DNA of 64,000 nucleotides from Cylindrodendrum hubeiense (GCA_014621425.1 JAANBB010000136.1:1-64000), one strand, 5' to 3'; numbered from the stretch's first letter, positions 23,710 to 34,827 are shown. Program-made: numbers and translations. The notes: generated from the sequence alone by a model not told the origin.

Positions 23710-26410
23710 TCATGTACTCCAAGTATCAAGAAATTCCATCCCAGATGGCTCAAAGTCTGGTAGCTCAAACCCTGGCATCTGGAACACTGTAAACGCATCA
23801 GAGACCTGCCAGCGCTGTATTGAGCTTTGAACATTTCTCCGAGGATATTTGAGGAGTTGTTCAATGATTGCTCTGCCCCTTGCTGCTCCTGACCAGGTTG
23901 CTTCAAGTTCTTTCAGAAATCGGACGCATTTCTCAATATCCTCCTCAACCTCTTTAGCAGGTTGCTCTTGCATCAGTAGCCTAGATAATTTGCATTAGCT
24001 TCGACATGAGGACCTGAGAGATTACAGTGAACCCACAAGGTTAAACCCGAGAGAGTCAAATAATGAACGCAGAATGCCAGATGGTGAGACGGTGGGACCA
24101 GCTCTCGCACAAGTTCTGCTGCGTTGATACAGCTGCGAGCCGCACTTATACAATGTGGCAGAGGATCAATATCTATCATTGATGAATCTACGTCGCGAGC
24201 CAATGTTCTAAAACCGATGGTTAGTGGCTCAATTTCCGTGTGGTGAGGCTATCGAGATCTTGCTAACCTGTATAAGTTTAAGAGTGACCCGGCGTGCACA
24301 ATGAATAATATGACGCACATGGTCAAGTTTGGGCCACGTTCTAGGGTGCTACGAACATATTGTCAGCAAATGGGTTCTTCGGCATGCTTCAATACTCCCA
24401 TTTTGAAGCCGGCCAATTTAACAGATGCGAGGCCCATCGGTATTGAGGGACATACTTCGCGGAGAACCGAATTTCATCAGGTAAACTAGTCAGCCACTCA
24501 TTCAGGGACTTGTCTAGCTTCGCAACCGATTTCATATGCCGCTTTGCCCCTTCTGGAGTACCGAGATTAGCCATCCGGGATGGCGAATTCAGGCTCTGGA
24601 TTTTGCCTGAGATGTGACACAGTCGAGCAAACGCCAGAAATCCTGACAAGGGTAACGTTGACGCTTGTCGATGGAGTAGAGTTTCTGGACGCTCACACGC
24701 GCTCTCGAGTTCTTCATCAGCAACAGCTAGAGGCAATGCGCAGCGCCAGTCTGTGTCATGAGCTGCCATAGGACGACCAAGACAGATAGAGATGACTCTG
24801 AAAAATAATTAGTATAGTCGCCGAAGTTCAAGCAAAGTTGGCCTTTACCTATCGATACAGTATATACTCCACCATACACGCCGCGATATCTCCTGCTTCA
24901 GCATGTTTGGTGGTGAATATGTGGAGGATTTGTCACGCGTTGGCATCTACTCTAATTAGTATTTTATCAGAGATGTAGAATGAGAACCACTCACAAGACC
25001 GCTAAGATGCATCCCGAGGTCCTGCGCCGCCCTCACTGCCTGTCCCGCGAAATGCCAACTTGTTGACAACGTGTTCCAGCCAGCACAGCAAATAGACATA
25101 AGTGCGAGGCATTGTACTCGCTCCAGGCTTGCTTCTCCATTAGTAGTGAAGTGTAATAGAAGTGCCTTCTCATAATAATCCAAACCTGAAAATTTGGAAG
25201 GGTTCCCATCAGAAGGAATTAAGCTTGAGGCACACGCACACACTGCAAAGAATACGGACAGAAAGCTCTTGTCGGGTGCCTTCTCTGCTCGAATTGAGTT
25301 CATTCGCTTGTACTGTGCCATGAATTGCGGTTTGTATAACACTGGAAAGGTATAGTGAAATTGGTCAAAATAGAGTCCGACGAGAACATCTGCGACATAC
25401 TGAGGTGGACGACTCAGTTGCTCGGGCTTCGGTAAATATGGCAACTCGCGCCACTTCTGGCCGTGAACGAAGAATGGGATCTCGAATGGGGGATTAGAAT
25501 CTCCATAAGCCGGCGGATCCTTTTTGCTGCTGCCGTAGACAGGAGAGTCTGATTCCAGAGATTGTCCTGGGGTGATGCTTTGAACTGCCTCAACCAGCAT
25601 GTTGTTGGTGGCACCTCCGATGAACCTATGTCCGTGATCAGTACGTCATATCATTGTTCAAGTCTACAATCGAAGCATACCTTAACGCCCCGTAGGAATC
25701 TGTAACAAGCGATCCAAACCTGCCAACAGTCGGGTCGTCTGATGTATTCTGACCGTTTGACTCACTTAGTTCATCCTCGATGTCTTCGTCAACACTTAGT
25801 GGAACAGGGACATCGCTGTCCGCCTCCAGAGAAATTGAGACATCGCATTCAACTTCCCCAGAGGCGTCAATTTCTAAGTCCATATCTGGCACCGTTTGTG
25901 CGACATCCCTAGGTCCTGGTAGCGATTGCAGGGCATGAGCAGCCCGCTGCAGCTCCTCATCGGCTGATCCGCGGGGTGATAAGATTTTATCCTTCGGCAG
26001 CGACTCAATTGCCCCAACAAGCTGAGCGACCAAGCCTTCTAGCCTGTGACAAAACGTATCTAACTGCTGGCATCGAGCCTCGAGCATCATGCCGTAGCTA
26101 TTGTCTGTTAGTGATTGCACAACTTTGGATACTCCTGGATATATACTTGCTTTCGGCTGCTCGAGGCGTTGTCGTTGCTTCCTGGGTACTCACATGGCGC
26201 CTCTCGTGAGCTGCAGTTATGGCACGGATCGTTGCCGTCGCATTTCACCTATACACGCATTGTGAGCCATAGCCCAGTAGTGTCCAAGAGAAACCGCGGG
26301 CATGGTTATGAGGTCAATCGAGCTTTGCAATCACGCACCTTTTTGCGGCGACAAGCTATACATGCTTGCCACACCCTAGCGGATGTGGTGTCACCTGGCT
26401 CCTTGGGCAT
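23710..26410 (-). CDS. Zn(II)2Cys6 transcription factor with fungal-specific regulatory domain
   Basis: Nine exons were traced: 26410-26339, 26248-26151, 26097-25681, 25625-24995, 24946-24849, 24797-24456, 24348-24268, 24207-24014 and 23966-23710, giving 729 residues. Cys17, 20, 27, 33, 36 and 43 form the CX2CX6CX5CX2CX6C binuclear cluster. The cluster is split by intron 1. Intron 2 uses a GC donor (AAA|GCAAGT). YGALRFIGGATNNML, FPVLYKPQF and the IDRVISICLGRPMA segment mark the fungal_trans domain. The last intron (24013-23967) is the weakest boundary. It lies in the nucleus and is the best candidate for a pathway-specific regulator of the surrounding metabolic genes. Confidence 0.88.
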
Positions 26411-27604
26411 TGGGAGATACAATTGTTAAATTTGGCCGTAGGGGGTGCAGTTGATGTTACAATGGAGCCGCAGAGTCAATTAACAGCGCCTCTGGCTTCA
26501 CGAAAAATGCAATGTGTGTCTCGTTGAGCCTCGGTGACTCGGTGACTAGATGACTGCCAGAGAGACACCGAAGTGCGGAGGTTGGATGTCCCGGCTACGG
26601 TTACGGCTAGACCAGGCAGGGTTCGTTCAGTGGGTGGAGGCACCATCTTATCGTTCAAACCTGACTCGCCATATTTAAGTCGCTGTCCCATGGGGTAACC
26701 AGACCCCTTACGAGCTTATACTACCTGGATGTCTCGAAGTTTGGATCGCAATGTGATGAGTAAATAGAGCTTACAAGAGGGAGATTCTTGTCATTCAGCA
26801 CACATGGTACTTTTTTGCCTTTAGTCTTGATCTGGTCTGAATGAGGGTCACCTCGCGATCTGGCATGAACCTCTATATTGATTTAGTACTACTAAATCAC
26901 TAGCGACTGTAATCACTTCATTAACGTGTGCTCCTTACTACGGAGTCAGGCGAATTTCTTAGTGCACGCATTTTGCTTGTGGTCAGATTGGGTACCGTTT
27001 TCCGCTGTGTAGGAAAGAGACCACTGAGGGGCCCACCAACTGTGAAGTGGGTATTGGGAGTGAGTATCTTTGAGCCTTCGTGATCCGGTTAGCAATTGTC
27101 TGTGTCCCAAATGAAGACACAATTATTGATGAAGTGGGTTACAGATTCGGCTTTCGGATGAGAATTTCGGTCGCACCTGTCCAGCATTTCTACTTCCCGG
27201 ACCATCGGGCTCCTGAAGTCGTTCCTATCAGCTTGGCGGGTCCGGCTTACGCCCGCTGGCCTGTTCTAATCGATGGCCCCCCTCATCGTTACGTAACTAT
27301 TGCGGATCTGATCCGACAGCGGATAGCGCACCTCTGTATCCGGCCCGAGATCCGGCCGGCACCACTCTCAGGGAGAAGAGCTGCAATACACCCTGGCCGT
27401 CGTGGGCAGTATTGCTTATGATAAGCGTTACTTAACTTGTGCCTTGAAAGAAGCCTGCAATGCCATTCACGGCCTAACAATTATATCGTGGCATTCGATG
27501 CCAATATTAATTGGAACCGAAAGTGATTTCGTCTTAAAGGCCGAAGAAGGAACATTCGCCTGCAATTATTGAGTTGCCAGTGTACCCAAGCCCAAACAGC
27601 AAGC
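26411..27604. promoter_or_regulatory. Divergent regulator/aldolase spacer with five CGGAT/ATCCG half-sites
   Basis: The 1.2-kb spacer contains no supportable gene. In 27303-27354 there are five copies of one pentamer on either strand: CGGAT 27303, ATCCG 27311, CGGAT 27320, ATCCG 27338 and ATCCG 27350. The first two form the palindrome CGGAT-N3-ATCCG, that is CGG-N7-CCG. About 0.1 copies would be expected in 52 bp by chance. It lies 250 bp before the aldolase ATG and 0.9 kb before the regulator ATG. A TATTTAAG box near 26667-26674 may serve the regulator gene. Confidence 0.5.
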
Positions 27605-28693
27605 ATGTCGAACCAGATTGCCTCGCCAGTCGTCAACCCGTCGGGGAAAACAAGACTACGGGAGTCGCTAGAACGCGCAAAGGGTCGTGGCGGTCCAAGT
27701 GTAGGGCAGTGGCTCGAATTCCCAGGATACACACTTGCCAGGACGGTGGCGTCGTTGGGGGAAGACGTACGTATTCTCGATAAATTCGAAGGTGTTTTCG
27801 GCCTACTAACGAGTTCCCGTGTAGTGGGTTCTCATAGATTGCGAACATGGAAATATTGACGACCATAACATGTACCTCCAAGTCGGGGCAATCTCTTCAA
27901 GTGGAGTGTCTCCCATCGTCAGAGTACCTGCAGGTGATCCGTGGATTATAAAGCGAGTACTGGACGCAGGCGCCCATGCCATCATGGTACCGATGTGCGA
28001 GACAAAGGAGCAAGCAGAGAATATAGTTAAAGCCGCGAAATACCCGTCAGACAACTGGCCGCAGGGACTCCGAGGCGCAGGCGCAATGTTTGCACCAGCA
28101 GCATTCAACCAGACAGGACGAGACTATGTCCTGAGAGCAAATGACAATGTCATGGTATGCGTCCAGATCGAGTCCCGCAAAGCTGTCGAGAATGTGGAAG
28201 AGATCGCAAAAGTTGAGGGAATTGGTAAAAAGCCCCAAAGTGAACCTTTATCTCGGACACTGACAATTGTTACTTTTTCCTAGACATGCTCTTTATTGGG
28301 CCTAACGACCTGGCCTCATCGATGGGATATTTTGCCTTTGATCATGCATCTATACCAGAGGTCCAGCAGGCCACCGAGAAGATTCTTCAGGCAACACTTG
28401 ATGCAGGAAAATACGCCGGCCATTTTGCGCTGAGCGCGGAGATTGGTAAGTTGTACCACTGCACATGGGCGAAGCTTTCATTTCTAAATCGCCTGTAACA
28501 CTAACTGGTTCAAACAGCTGCTCAGAGATATAAGCAAGGTTTTCATTTCGTGAACTGCGGTGCTGACATTATCGCGGTGACATCATGGATGTCGACAGAG
28601 ATGGGGAAGCTGAAGGGACTGATCAACGAGGCAGCTGTTGTACCAACGAACAGCAGTAACTCAAATGGCGTTCATAAGAACGGAGAGAAATAA
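27605..28693 (+). CDS. HpcH/HpaI-family aldolase (citrate-lyase-like)
   Basis: Exons 27605-27766, 27825-28224, 28284-28445 and 28518-28693 give 299 residues. The class II pyruvate aldolase pattern is clear: LIDCEHGNIDD (His62, the general base), PIVRVPAGDPWIIKRVLDAG (Arg binding the 2-oxo acid), AIMVPMCET, VQIESRKAVEN (Glu metal ligand) and FIGPNDLASSMG (Asp metal ligand). Such enzymes reversibly join pyruvate, or another 2-oxo acid, to an aldehyde using Mg2+ or Mn2+. No targeting signal is visible, so it is probably cytosolic. Next to an aminotransferase and a regulator, it is a plausible C-C bond-forming step of the cluster, although a catabolic role is equally compatible with the family. 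Confidence 0.93.
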
Positions 28694-29706
28694 AGATGTA
28701 CAAAGCTAATAGGTGTTTAGATGGATAGGCCTGGTACTAGATACATTTAGTCGATTGGGTCGCAATGATCCCCTAACATGACCCAATATGACCCATTACG
28801 AATCATACTTGTTGCCAAAACATGATGTCATATCGAACCCAGCTATACAATCACCCTGTTACATTTTGTAAGCCCGTTTGGTTCACTTATATAAGAAATG
28901 CCCAGAGGATTTAACGTTACCTCCCTCTGGATATAGGCCGATAAGAGCCCTTGATGAGATTAATGTGTCCTATGATAGAGTCCCTGCGAATGACAAGGCT
29001 TTAGTGTCTTTCTAGACATTACACACAAGGCCCAGGATGTAGCCCTCACATGGCATGCCCCTTCTAAATTTACATGCAAATTTGTCTGAACTATCTTATA
29101 CTAGAAAGAGCTGGAAAATATGGCCTCTCATTATCACAGTAGATGTTTGCTCCGGGCGGAGGGTTGTAAAAACTTCCGGTTGGAGATTTCTCCGCATTCC
29201 CCGAGCTTCCGTAGAACTTCGTGCCCCCTACTTCATTTAATCGCACATAAATTGCATTGAGACAGGTTATTTTTAACGTTGGCATTTATCTACAGTAGTT
29301 CTATTGTGTCGAATGATCTGAAGGAATGATGCATCCTTCCGCTTAGCTATGAACTAAATAGTCCTTTAATAATTTTATCGTATACAACCTAAAGAGGCGT
29401 TGGAGGAGTAAAATGACGTCCAATAGGATCAATGAGATTCTTAGCCGGAGGATCTGCGTGATTTAGTTCCGAGGGGAAATTTTCCGGAATAGCTTCTGAG
29501 GAGGAATGAAACGCATCCGGAAGGAGGATATACTTGGTCCGGAGAGGTGTGAATGATTTACCCAGAAGGGTGGGCAAGCTCAATGGTAAATACGCGATTA
29601 TTAAGAAACAAATCGCCATTTTATAAAAGAACGAGAGAGACCACTGAGTAGCATAGTAAATCCCTTGCAGAAATTTCTTTAAAAGGAACAAATTTGAACG
29701 CACAAA
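28694..29706. other. AT-rich intergenic, promoter of the CrtC-like gene
   Basis: 1.0 kb without a convincing gene. A short palindrome CTCCGGGCGGAG lies near 29150 and one ATCCG site near 29515. A minus-strand open frame of about 100 codons (29389-29703) starts without ATG and is not called. Confidence 0.5.
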
Positions 29707-30931
29707 ATGCTAGGTCAAACTATCCTTCACGTCGCAACATGCGTCATTGGCTTCGCCCGAAATTGTTGGTTTCCACACACCTTCTCGATAGCCCCTCAGC
29801 CCCAAGATGGCCTGGCGTCCTATATAACCAAGGGGTCTGAAGGGCCATGGGATGGTCCCAAGTCAAGCCTAATTAACTCAACCAATTTTGAGTGGTGGTA
29901 CTTTGATGCAACATCTCGTAATGGAGACCAGGGAGTCGCCGTGTGGTTCATGAACTCAAATCCAGCTCGCTTTGGTCTTGACTTGCCGACATCCAATTGG
30001 TTCATCTTCCACGCGCGCTTTGCCGATGGCGAGGGAATTGACTTGGTGGTCCCGGCTGATTCAGCTGTTATAAATACGTTTGGCGAAGGCTCTACAGGTT
30101 TGTGGGAGGGAACCGGATCAGGCTGGGCCGGAGCAACGGATTTATCCAAGTTTACCATATCATTTGATATACCTAACAAGGAGATTAAAGGAGTAGTGGA
30201 TGTTACTTCGGTAAGTCTATATGCCTCTTGATATTCTTGTTTTGTCTTGACGTTAGAAACAGACAGCGAAGCCCCGGAGCGCTATTCGCCTAGCCAGTGA
30301 TTCGGAGGCTGATCTTATGAACATTGGAGGCATGGGCTGGGCCATAGGAGCTCCATCTGGCAAGGCCATAGCCCATGTAACCGTCGGAGATAAGGAGGTT
30401 TCATTTGCGGATGGCCGTGGCTATCATGACCATGTGAGTTAGCATTTCTAATGGTGAGAATGATTATCGGAACGGCCGTAGCTAATAATTCACGGTTAGA
30501 ATTGGGGCAGCAGCTTACCAGCTTGGCTTAACTGGTATGCAATTAGTGCTGAAGTGGGCCCATTCGTATGGACTGCCATTGAAGCCTACAAGGGAGAAGA
30601 AGGAGGGTACTTCAAAAATGCGTGGTTGACGCTAGATGGAAATATCATACTGGCAAGCTTTGACGAAGACAGCCTCTTCGTTCGTCCTTGGGGAAATGGA
30701 GCTGAGTATCCTCCCAAGGGCTTCGATCCTCAGCCTCTGGGTGTCATCATTTCCTTTAACGCTGGGATCCATGGTGAATATCATTTTAATTTGACTAGCC
30801 ATGGCAGCTCCCCTGGTTTACCCATTGGCAAGGGGCTGGCGAAATGGTTTGGCTCTATTGTCGGTGGAAAAGTAGGGGGGAAGAAGTATCACGGAGTGGG
30901 TATGTTTGAATGGCTTGACCTTGCAATTTAA
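29707..30931 (+). CDS. CrtC/AttH lipocalin-like protein (fungal Diels-Alderase / hydroxyneurosporene-synthase family)
   Basis: Exons 29707-30210, 30263-30433 and 30500-30931 give 368 residues. STNFEWWYFDATSRNGD (residues 58-74), GRGYHDHNWGSSLPAW (about 219-234) and the closing FEWLDLAI are hallmarks of the two-domain lipocalin-like family. That family contains bacterial carotenoid hydratase CrtC and fungal Diels-Alderases that fold linear intermediates in tetramate and other pathways. The weakly hydrophobic N-terminus (TILHVATCVIGFA) could be a leader. In fungi this family is mostly found in biosynthetic clusters, so it supports a specialised-metabolite role here. Whether it catalyses a pericyclic cyclisation, hydration or another reaction cannot be told from sequence. 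Confidence 0.85.
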
Positions 30932-31245
30932 TTATCACCAGTCAGTCTCCTAAGGAGGCTTTAACCCTGACCAAAGAATCCCTCAGATTGTTTAATATTC
31001 TGTGCAAAAACAATGCATCAGCTCAAGTCTTGACCTTAACCATCACCTTTGCCATGCCCTAAACCAATCGAACTTCGAGGCTTTTTTATCCAAAAGAAGC
31101 CGAGAAGCAATCAAGCTTATATCTTCAATTCCAATGCGTAATATCTGGATATATTCTGTTGAAATGGGCGAGTCAAACAAGAATAGGCGACTAGCGTCAA
31201 TGAACAGCAATACTGCAATACTCTAGCGTCACACTTATTACTCGG

Positions 31246-31341
31246 CCCGCCGGAACTTACCTCGTGCGCACTTGTCCGGGAACTACTGCCAAATAGTCCG
31301 CGGGATGCTATTTCACATGTTACCCGCCGGAACCCACCTCA
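31246..31341. promoter_or_regulatory. 18-bp direct repeat 77 bp apart before the kinase-lipocalin gene
   Basis: CCCGCCGGAAC begins at 31246 and again at 31323; the match continues as ACCTC plus one variable base and T in both copies. A CTATAAG TATA-like box follows at 31373-31379, about 150 bp before the ATG. The two copies lie between the CrtC-like gene and the fusion gene and are candidate regulator sites. Seen directly; function inferred. Confidence 0.45.
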
Positions 31342-31525
31342 TCCGCGGCCCGGGAGTCACCCTGAAGTCCGACTATAAGTGAAGCTAAATGAGTGACAGC
31401 TATTATATCCTCTCGGTGCCATCTCAAGACAAATTTGGAACAGGGTTCTTGAAGTTACTTCAAGGCAATTGGAACTTAAACTCTATTCATCTACTTCAGG
31501 AAAACAGCGAAGCAACGACGCCATA

Positions 31526-34192
31526 ATGAGACTGAACCCGACCCCCATTACTCTTGAATTATCGATTCAAACTCTACAACGGGACATATATCCTCACATT
31601 CCAAACTCCAGTGCTGCCCAAGCTAGTTGTACGATTGTCATCAAGCTTCTAACAGAACTCTGGGCTCGATATGCGCATGGAGATAGTGGCACTCGGCCAT
31701 TGCTGCGCTCCCTTTTAAGCCAAGGCATCGCTCTTGAGTCAGATCTACGATCAGCATTGGACTCTGGAGGAACAAGTTATGAAGATATTGCCGACGACGC
31801 GCCCTTTGACGAACTAGCTCGCAGCTATGAAGACGTCACCGATAGAATTGCAGCACTATCTCAAGACCTTGCCAATTCCTCACTGAAACATACGCCCTCC
31901 TTGTTGCGGCGCGCAGCAGAGTGGGAAGCAGCGTATTACACACAAAATCCTAAGGCAACCAAAGAAGCTACACAATCATCCTGTAAAGGCGATGGAAAGG
32001 CCAATGATTCTAGGCCTGCGGCAAAGTCAATCCCTGGGGCCGACTTCGAGGAAAATGACAACGTTGGCATTTCTCCCAATGCCCTCGAATCCTTTCTCCA
32101 AGCTTCTAGATCCGACCCCACACTCAAAGTGTCTGAACTTTCAAGAGTCACTGGGGGCCACGGGAAACAGACATATTCATGCGAGGTTCGGTCATCAAGA
32201 TCAAATTTGGAGGAAAGGTCCGAGTTGATGATTCGCAAAGCCGACAAAGCTCCAATAATCTTGCGCTCTACATTTCGAATTGAAGAAGAGTTCGCTCTTT
32301 TACATGACCTAAGCACAAACACAGACTTTCCATGCCCTCGGCCTTTCGATCTGGCTAGTCCGGTTCCACATGGAGTGGATGCACCTTTCTTTACTATGAG
32401 TAAATTGCGAGGCGCCATTCCCAGCATGTACCTCGGGACAGAAAATGTGGTGATTCAAGAAAAGACCGCCAAGGAGTTGGCACAGTTAATGGCGCGACTT
32501 CACAGCTACCCATTGGAGAAGTTCACGGGATATTTCAAGACAATCGGCGAGGATGTCGAAGCTGTGAAGCGTATGCCCATTGCAGACCGCTATAGGAAAA
32601 GTTTGGACTCTTGGGCGAAATACATCAAAGATGTTGAGCATTTACCATCACCATTTCTCACCTGGCTACTGCATTGGCTACAGAGTCATGTTCCGGATGA
32701 TGATCGTACGTCTGTACTCAGCCATGGAGACTTCTCTATACACAATATCCTGCAAATTGATGGGGATGTTACTGGAGTTCTAGACTGGGGATGTGCAGAG
32801 TTTCTGTCCCCGGAACAGGACCTCGCATACATCCAACCACTCTTGAGCAAGTCTTACTCATGGGAAAGATTTCTGGATCATTACAAGGAAGCTGGAGGTT
32901 GTAATATCCGCGAGGAAAACTTTCCCTTCGTACAAGCCTACGCAGTATTGCGCACCATGTTGGCCTTCAATCGAGCCAACCGGAATATCGGGGTTGGGGA
33001 CAGTCAGGACATTCGATTCCTCCTAACTGAGTACGGTTATCTGGCTGCGTTTATGGGCATAGGCCTAGAGTCTACCTCCCGACACCCTAACCACAAGGCC
33101 ATTACTCAGGCAGCCTCAATCGATGTACTGGATGAACCAGTCACAACACAAATCTCTGTCGAGAGTCACCCGGCGATAAACACTGATGCACATGGGCCTC
33201 AAGCCGACACCTTTACAATTCGCGGTGACGAGACTAAGGTTCGGCAGTCTCCAGGACCGACGTCGAATTGGCAGGATAGTGTTGTGTTGGTTTGGTGGGA
33301 TGACGAGAATAAGATTGGGGGCTTCCACCGACTAGGCCACGAGCCGAACAGATCCACCGGCGGGGAAGCTATCATTTGGACAAACATCGTCACGCCAACT
33401 GGGATTTTCAAGCGTGTGCAGACCAATACATTGCGAGAGGCTGATAAACTGCCTGGTGGCGGTTTCGGATCCGGTGACGACACCTGTTCGGTCGAGTACG
33501 TGGATGGAGATCACATCTGGACGATCGATGAGCCAGAACAGGCTATTACCGCCAGGATTGTCCATCGAGACACGGGACCCAATGTCGATTGCTTTCCCAA
33601 ACGCGGAAGTATGGAAAAGGACTTCTCAACTGCCCATTTCGACATCCCTGGTAGAGTTACTGGCCAGTTAACCTTCTCTGGGCGCAAGTACGACATTAAA
33701 GGATTATCACTCAGAGATCACGGGTGGGGAAATCGTGACTGGGGTGAGTCGGCGTACTCGCACCGGTGGCTCGTAGGAACAGCTGGAGAAAGCTTCTCTT
33801 TCATTGCTGTGAGCTGGCATGCGACAGCCAATGATCGTGTGGGCAATTTCGGCTGGGTGGTGCGGGATGGACAAATAACATTGGCGAAGGAAGTGGACAT
33901 TCTCCTTTATATGGAAGTAGACAGCTGTTCAACCAGGGGAGGGAGGCTGAAGATGATGTTGACTACAGGAGAGAATTTGGACATTGAGTGTGAGGCAGTG
34001 GCTGCTAAGGCGACAATATGTTGGCATCTCGGTATGGCTTGCGTGGATCGACTTTGTCATTTCAAGTGCAAGGAGAATGGATTTGAGGGCTTTGCAAATG
34101 TTGAGAGTACTAGCAATGTGCAATTTGGAACAAGGAAACCGGGGAACTTGGTTGGGGGTGTCATCGAGAATGGTATGACTGTACTATCATGA
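31526..34192 (+). CDS. Three-part fusion: helical (DUF6285-like) - APH-type kinase - CrtC/DUF7064-like lipocalin domain
   Basis: One uninterrupted exon encodes 888 residues from ATG 31526. Residues about 10-80 are helical and resemble the DUF6285 proteins that accompany bacterial APH genes. Residues about 200-510 form an aminoglycoside-phosphotransferase kinase fold: TGGHGKQTY loop (209-217), MIRK with Lys238, Brenner loop SHGDFSIHNIL (Asp402, Asn407) and GVLDWGCAEF (Asp420). All catalytic residues are present. Residues about 580-888 are beta-rich with WWDDENKIGGFHRLG (590-604) and RDHGWGNRDWG (730-740), recalling the HDHNWG motif of the neighbouring CrtC-like protein. Kinase and lipocalin parts joined in one chain suggest that phosphorylation of a small molecule is coupled to its conversion. 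Absence of introns in a large gene, amid intron-rich neighbours, hints at bacterial origin. Confidence 0.85.
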   Translation: MRLNPTPITLELSIQTLQRDIYPHIPNSSAAQASCTIVIKLLTELWARYAHGDSGTRPLLRSLLSQGIALESDLRSALDSGGTSYEDIADDAPFDELARSYEDVTDRIAALSQDLANSSLKHTPSLLRRAAEWEAAYYTQNPKATKEATQSSCKGDGKANDSRPAAKSIPGADFEENDNVGISPNALESFLQASRSDPTLKVSELSRVTGGHGKQTYSCEVRSSRSNLEERSELMIRKADKAPIILRSTFRIEEEFALLHDLSTNTDFPCPRPFDLASPVPHGVDAPFFTMSKLRGAIPSMYLGTENVVIQEKTAKELAQLMARLHSYPLEKFTGYFKTIGEDVEAVKRMPIADRYRKSLDSWAKYIKDVEHLPSPFLTWLLHWLQSHVPDDDRTSVLSHGDFSIHNILQIDGDVTGVLDWGCAEFLSPEQDLAYIQPLLSKSYSWERFLDHYKEAGGCNIREENFPFVQAYAVLRTMLAFNRANRNIGVGDSQDIRFLLTEYGYLAAFMGIGLESTSRHPNHKAITQAASIDVLDEPVTTQISVESHPAINTDAHGPQADTFTIRGDETKVRQSPGPTSNWQDSVVLVWWDDENKIGGFHRLGHEPNRSTGGEAIIWTNIVTPTGIFKRVQTNTLREADKLPGGGFGSGDDTCSVEYVDGDHIWTIDEPEQAITARIVHRDTGPNVDCFPKRGSMEKDFSTAHFDIPGRVTGQLTFSGRKYDIKGLSLRDHGWGNRDWGESAYSHRWLVGTAGESFSFIAVSWHATANDRVGNFGWVVRDGQITLAKEVDILLYMEVDSCSTRGGRLKMMLTTGENLDIECEAVAAKATICWHLGMACVDRLCHFKCKENGFEGFANVESTSNVQFGTRKPGNLVGGVIENGMTVLS

Positions 34193-34383
34193 TGATACAT
34201 TTATTTCCCAACTTCTTCTCAATGCAGAAATTGTTTCGGACCAAGGCCTAGCTACTTGTTAAATCTATATCCCATGCATGGGCGTTTGGTACAGTATAAA
34301 CCGTCCTCAAACACCACAGGGGACAATAATTTATACTGACCAGGCATAGGACCAGTCTTTTCAAACCCGGCGACGAGTTGGAA

Positions 34384-34827
34384 TCAGCGCTCACTGAACT
34401 GGGCCCCAACATGGAGCAATGTCCCCACATCGCAAGGTCCTCGATGATCCACAGCATCCAGTGAGACCTTTCCAGATAGCACATCAACGTGGCTGACAGT
34501 GTCGTAGGCAGGATCGCCCTGTCTATGTGAGCTTATGTCGAATATCCGGGCCGTAGCAGGATCGTCCGTAGTAGTAAGATATTGATTCAACAAGGTAGAG
34601 ACCCTGTGCTTGCAGGCGTGTGTCGTATTGTCGACCTCTTGGCTTCCGTCGCTGTGGTCATTTGATCAGTAAGCATTCAAATTCGTCAAAGTAGTGAACG
34701 AGGAGTGATAAAAGGTTAAGAACAACAATTCGAGAACAGAGTGGGCAATGGGAGACTCTGACCTCGACAAAAGCATGTTAGAAACCGTATCATCGACAGT
34801 GGAATCCATGAGAGTCGGGCTTGACAT
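34384..34827 (-). CDS. Small two-exon hypothetical protein
   Basis: Exons 34827-34763 and 34651-34384 join in frame to 110 residues beginning MSSPTLMDSTVDDT and ending TLLHVGAQFSER. The start has a good context (CAAAAATG) and the acceptor is clean (CCACAG), but the donor GTCAGA is weak. Residues such as TARIFDISSHRQGDPAYDTV and VSLDAVDHRGPCDVG look like a real globular protein with coding-type composition. I do not recognise a family. It lies tail-to-tail with the kinase-lipocalin gene, 191 bp away, and might belong to the same group of genes. It could also be the remainder of a larger gene. Confidence 0.42.

Noticed and set aside
27080..27421. Plus-strand frame of 113 codons upstream of the aldolase
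   Set aside because: No family or signal, and it overlaps the dense CGGAT/ATCCG regulatory stretch; more likely promoter DNA.
29389..29703. Minus-strand frame of about 100 codons ending 3 bp from the CrtC-like ATG
   Set aside because: Begins at a GTG, no recognised family, and lies in the only available promoter of the CrtC-like gene.
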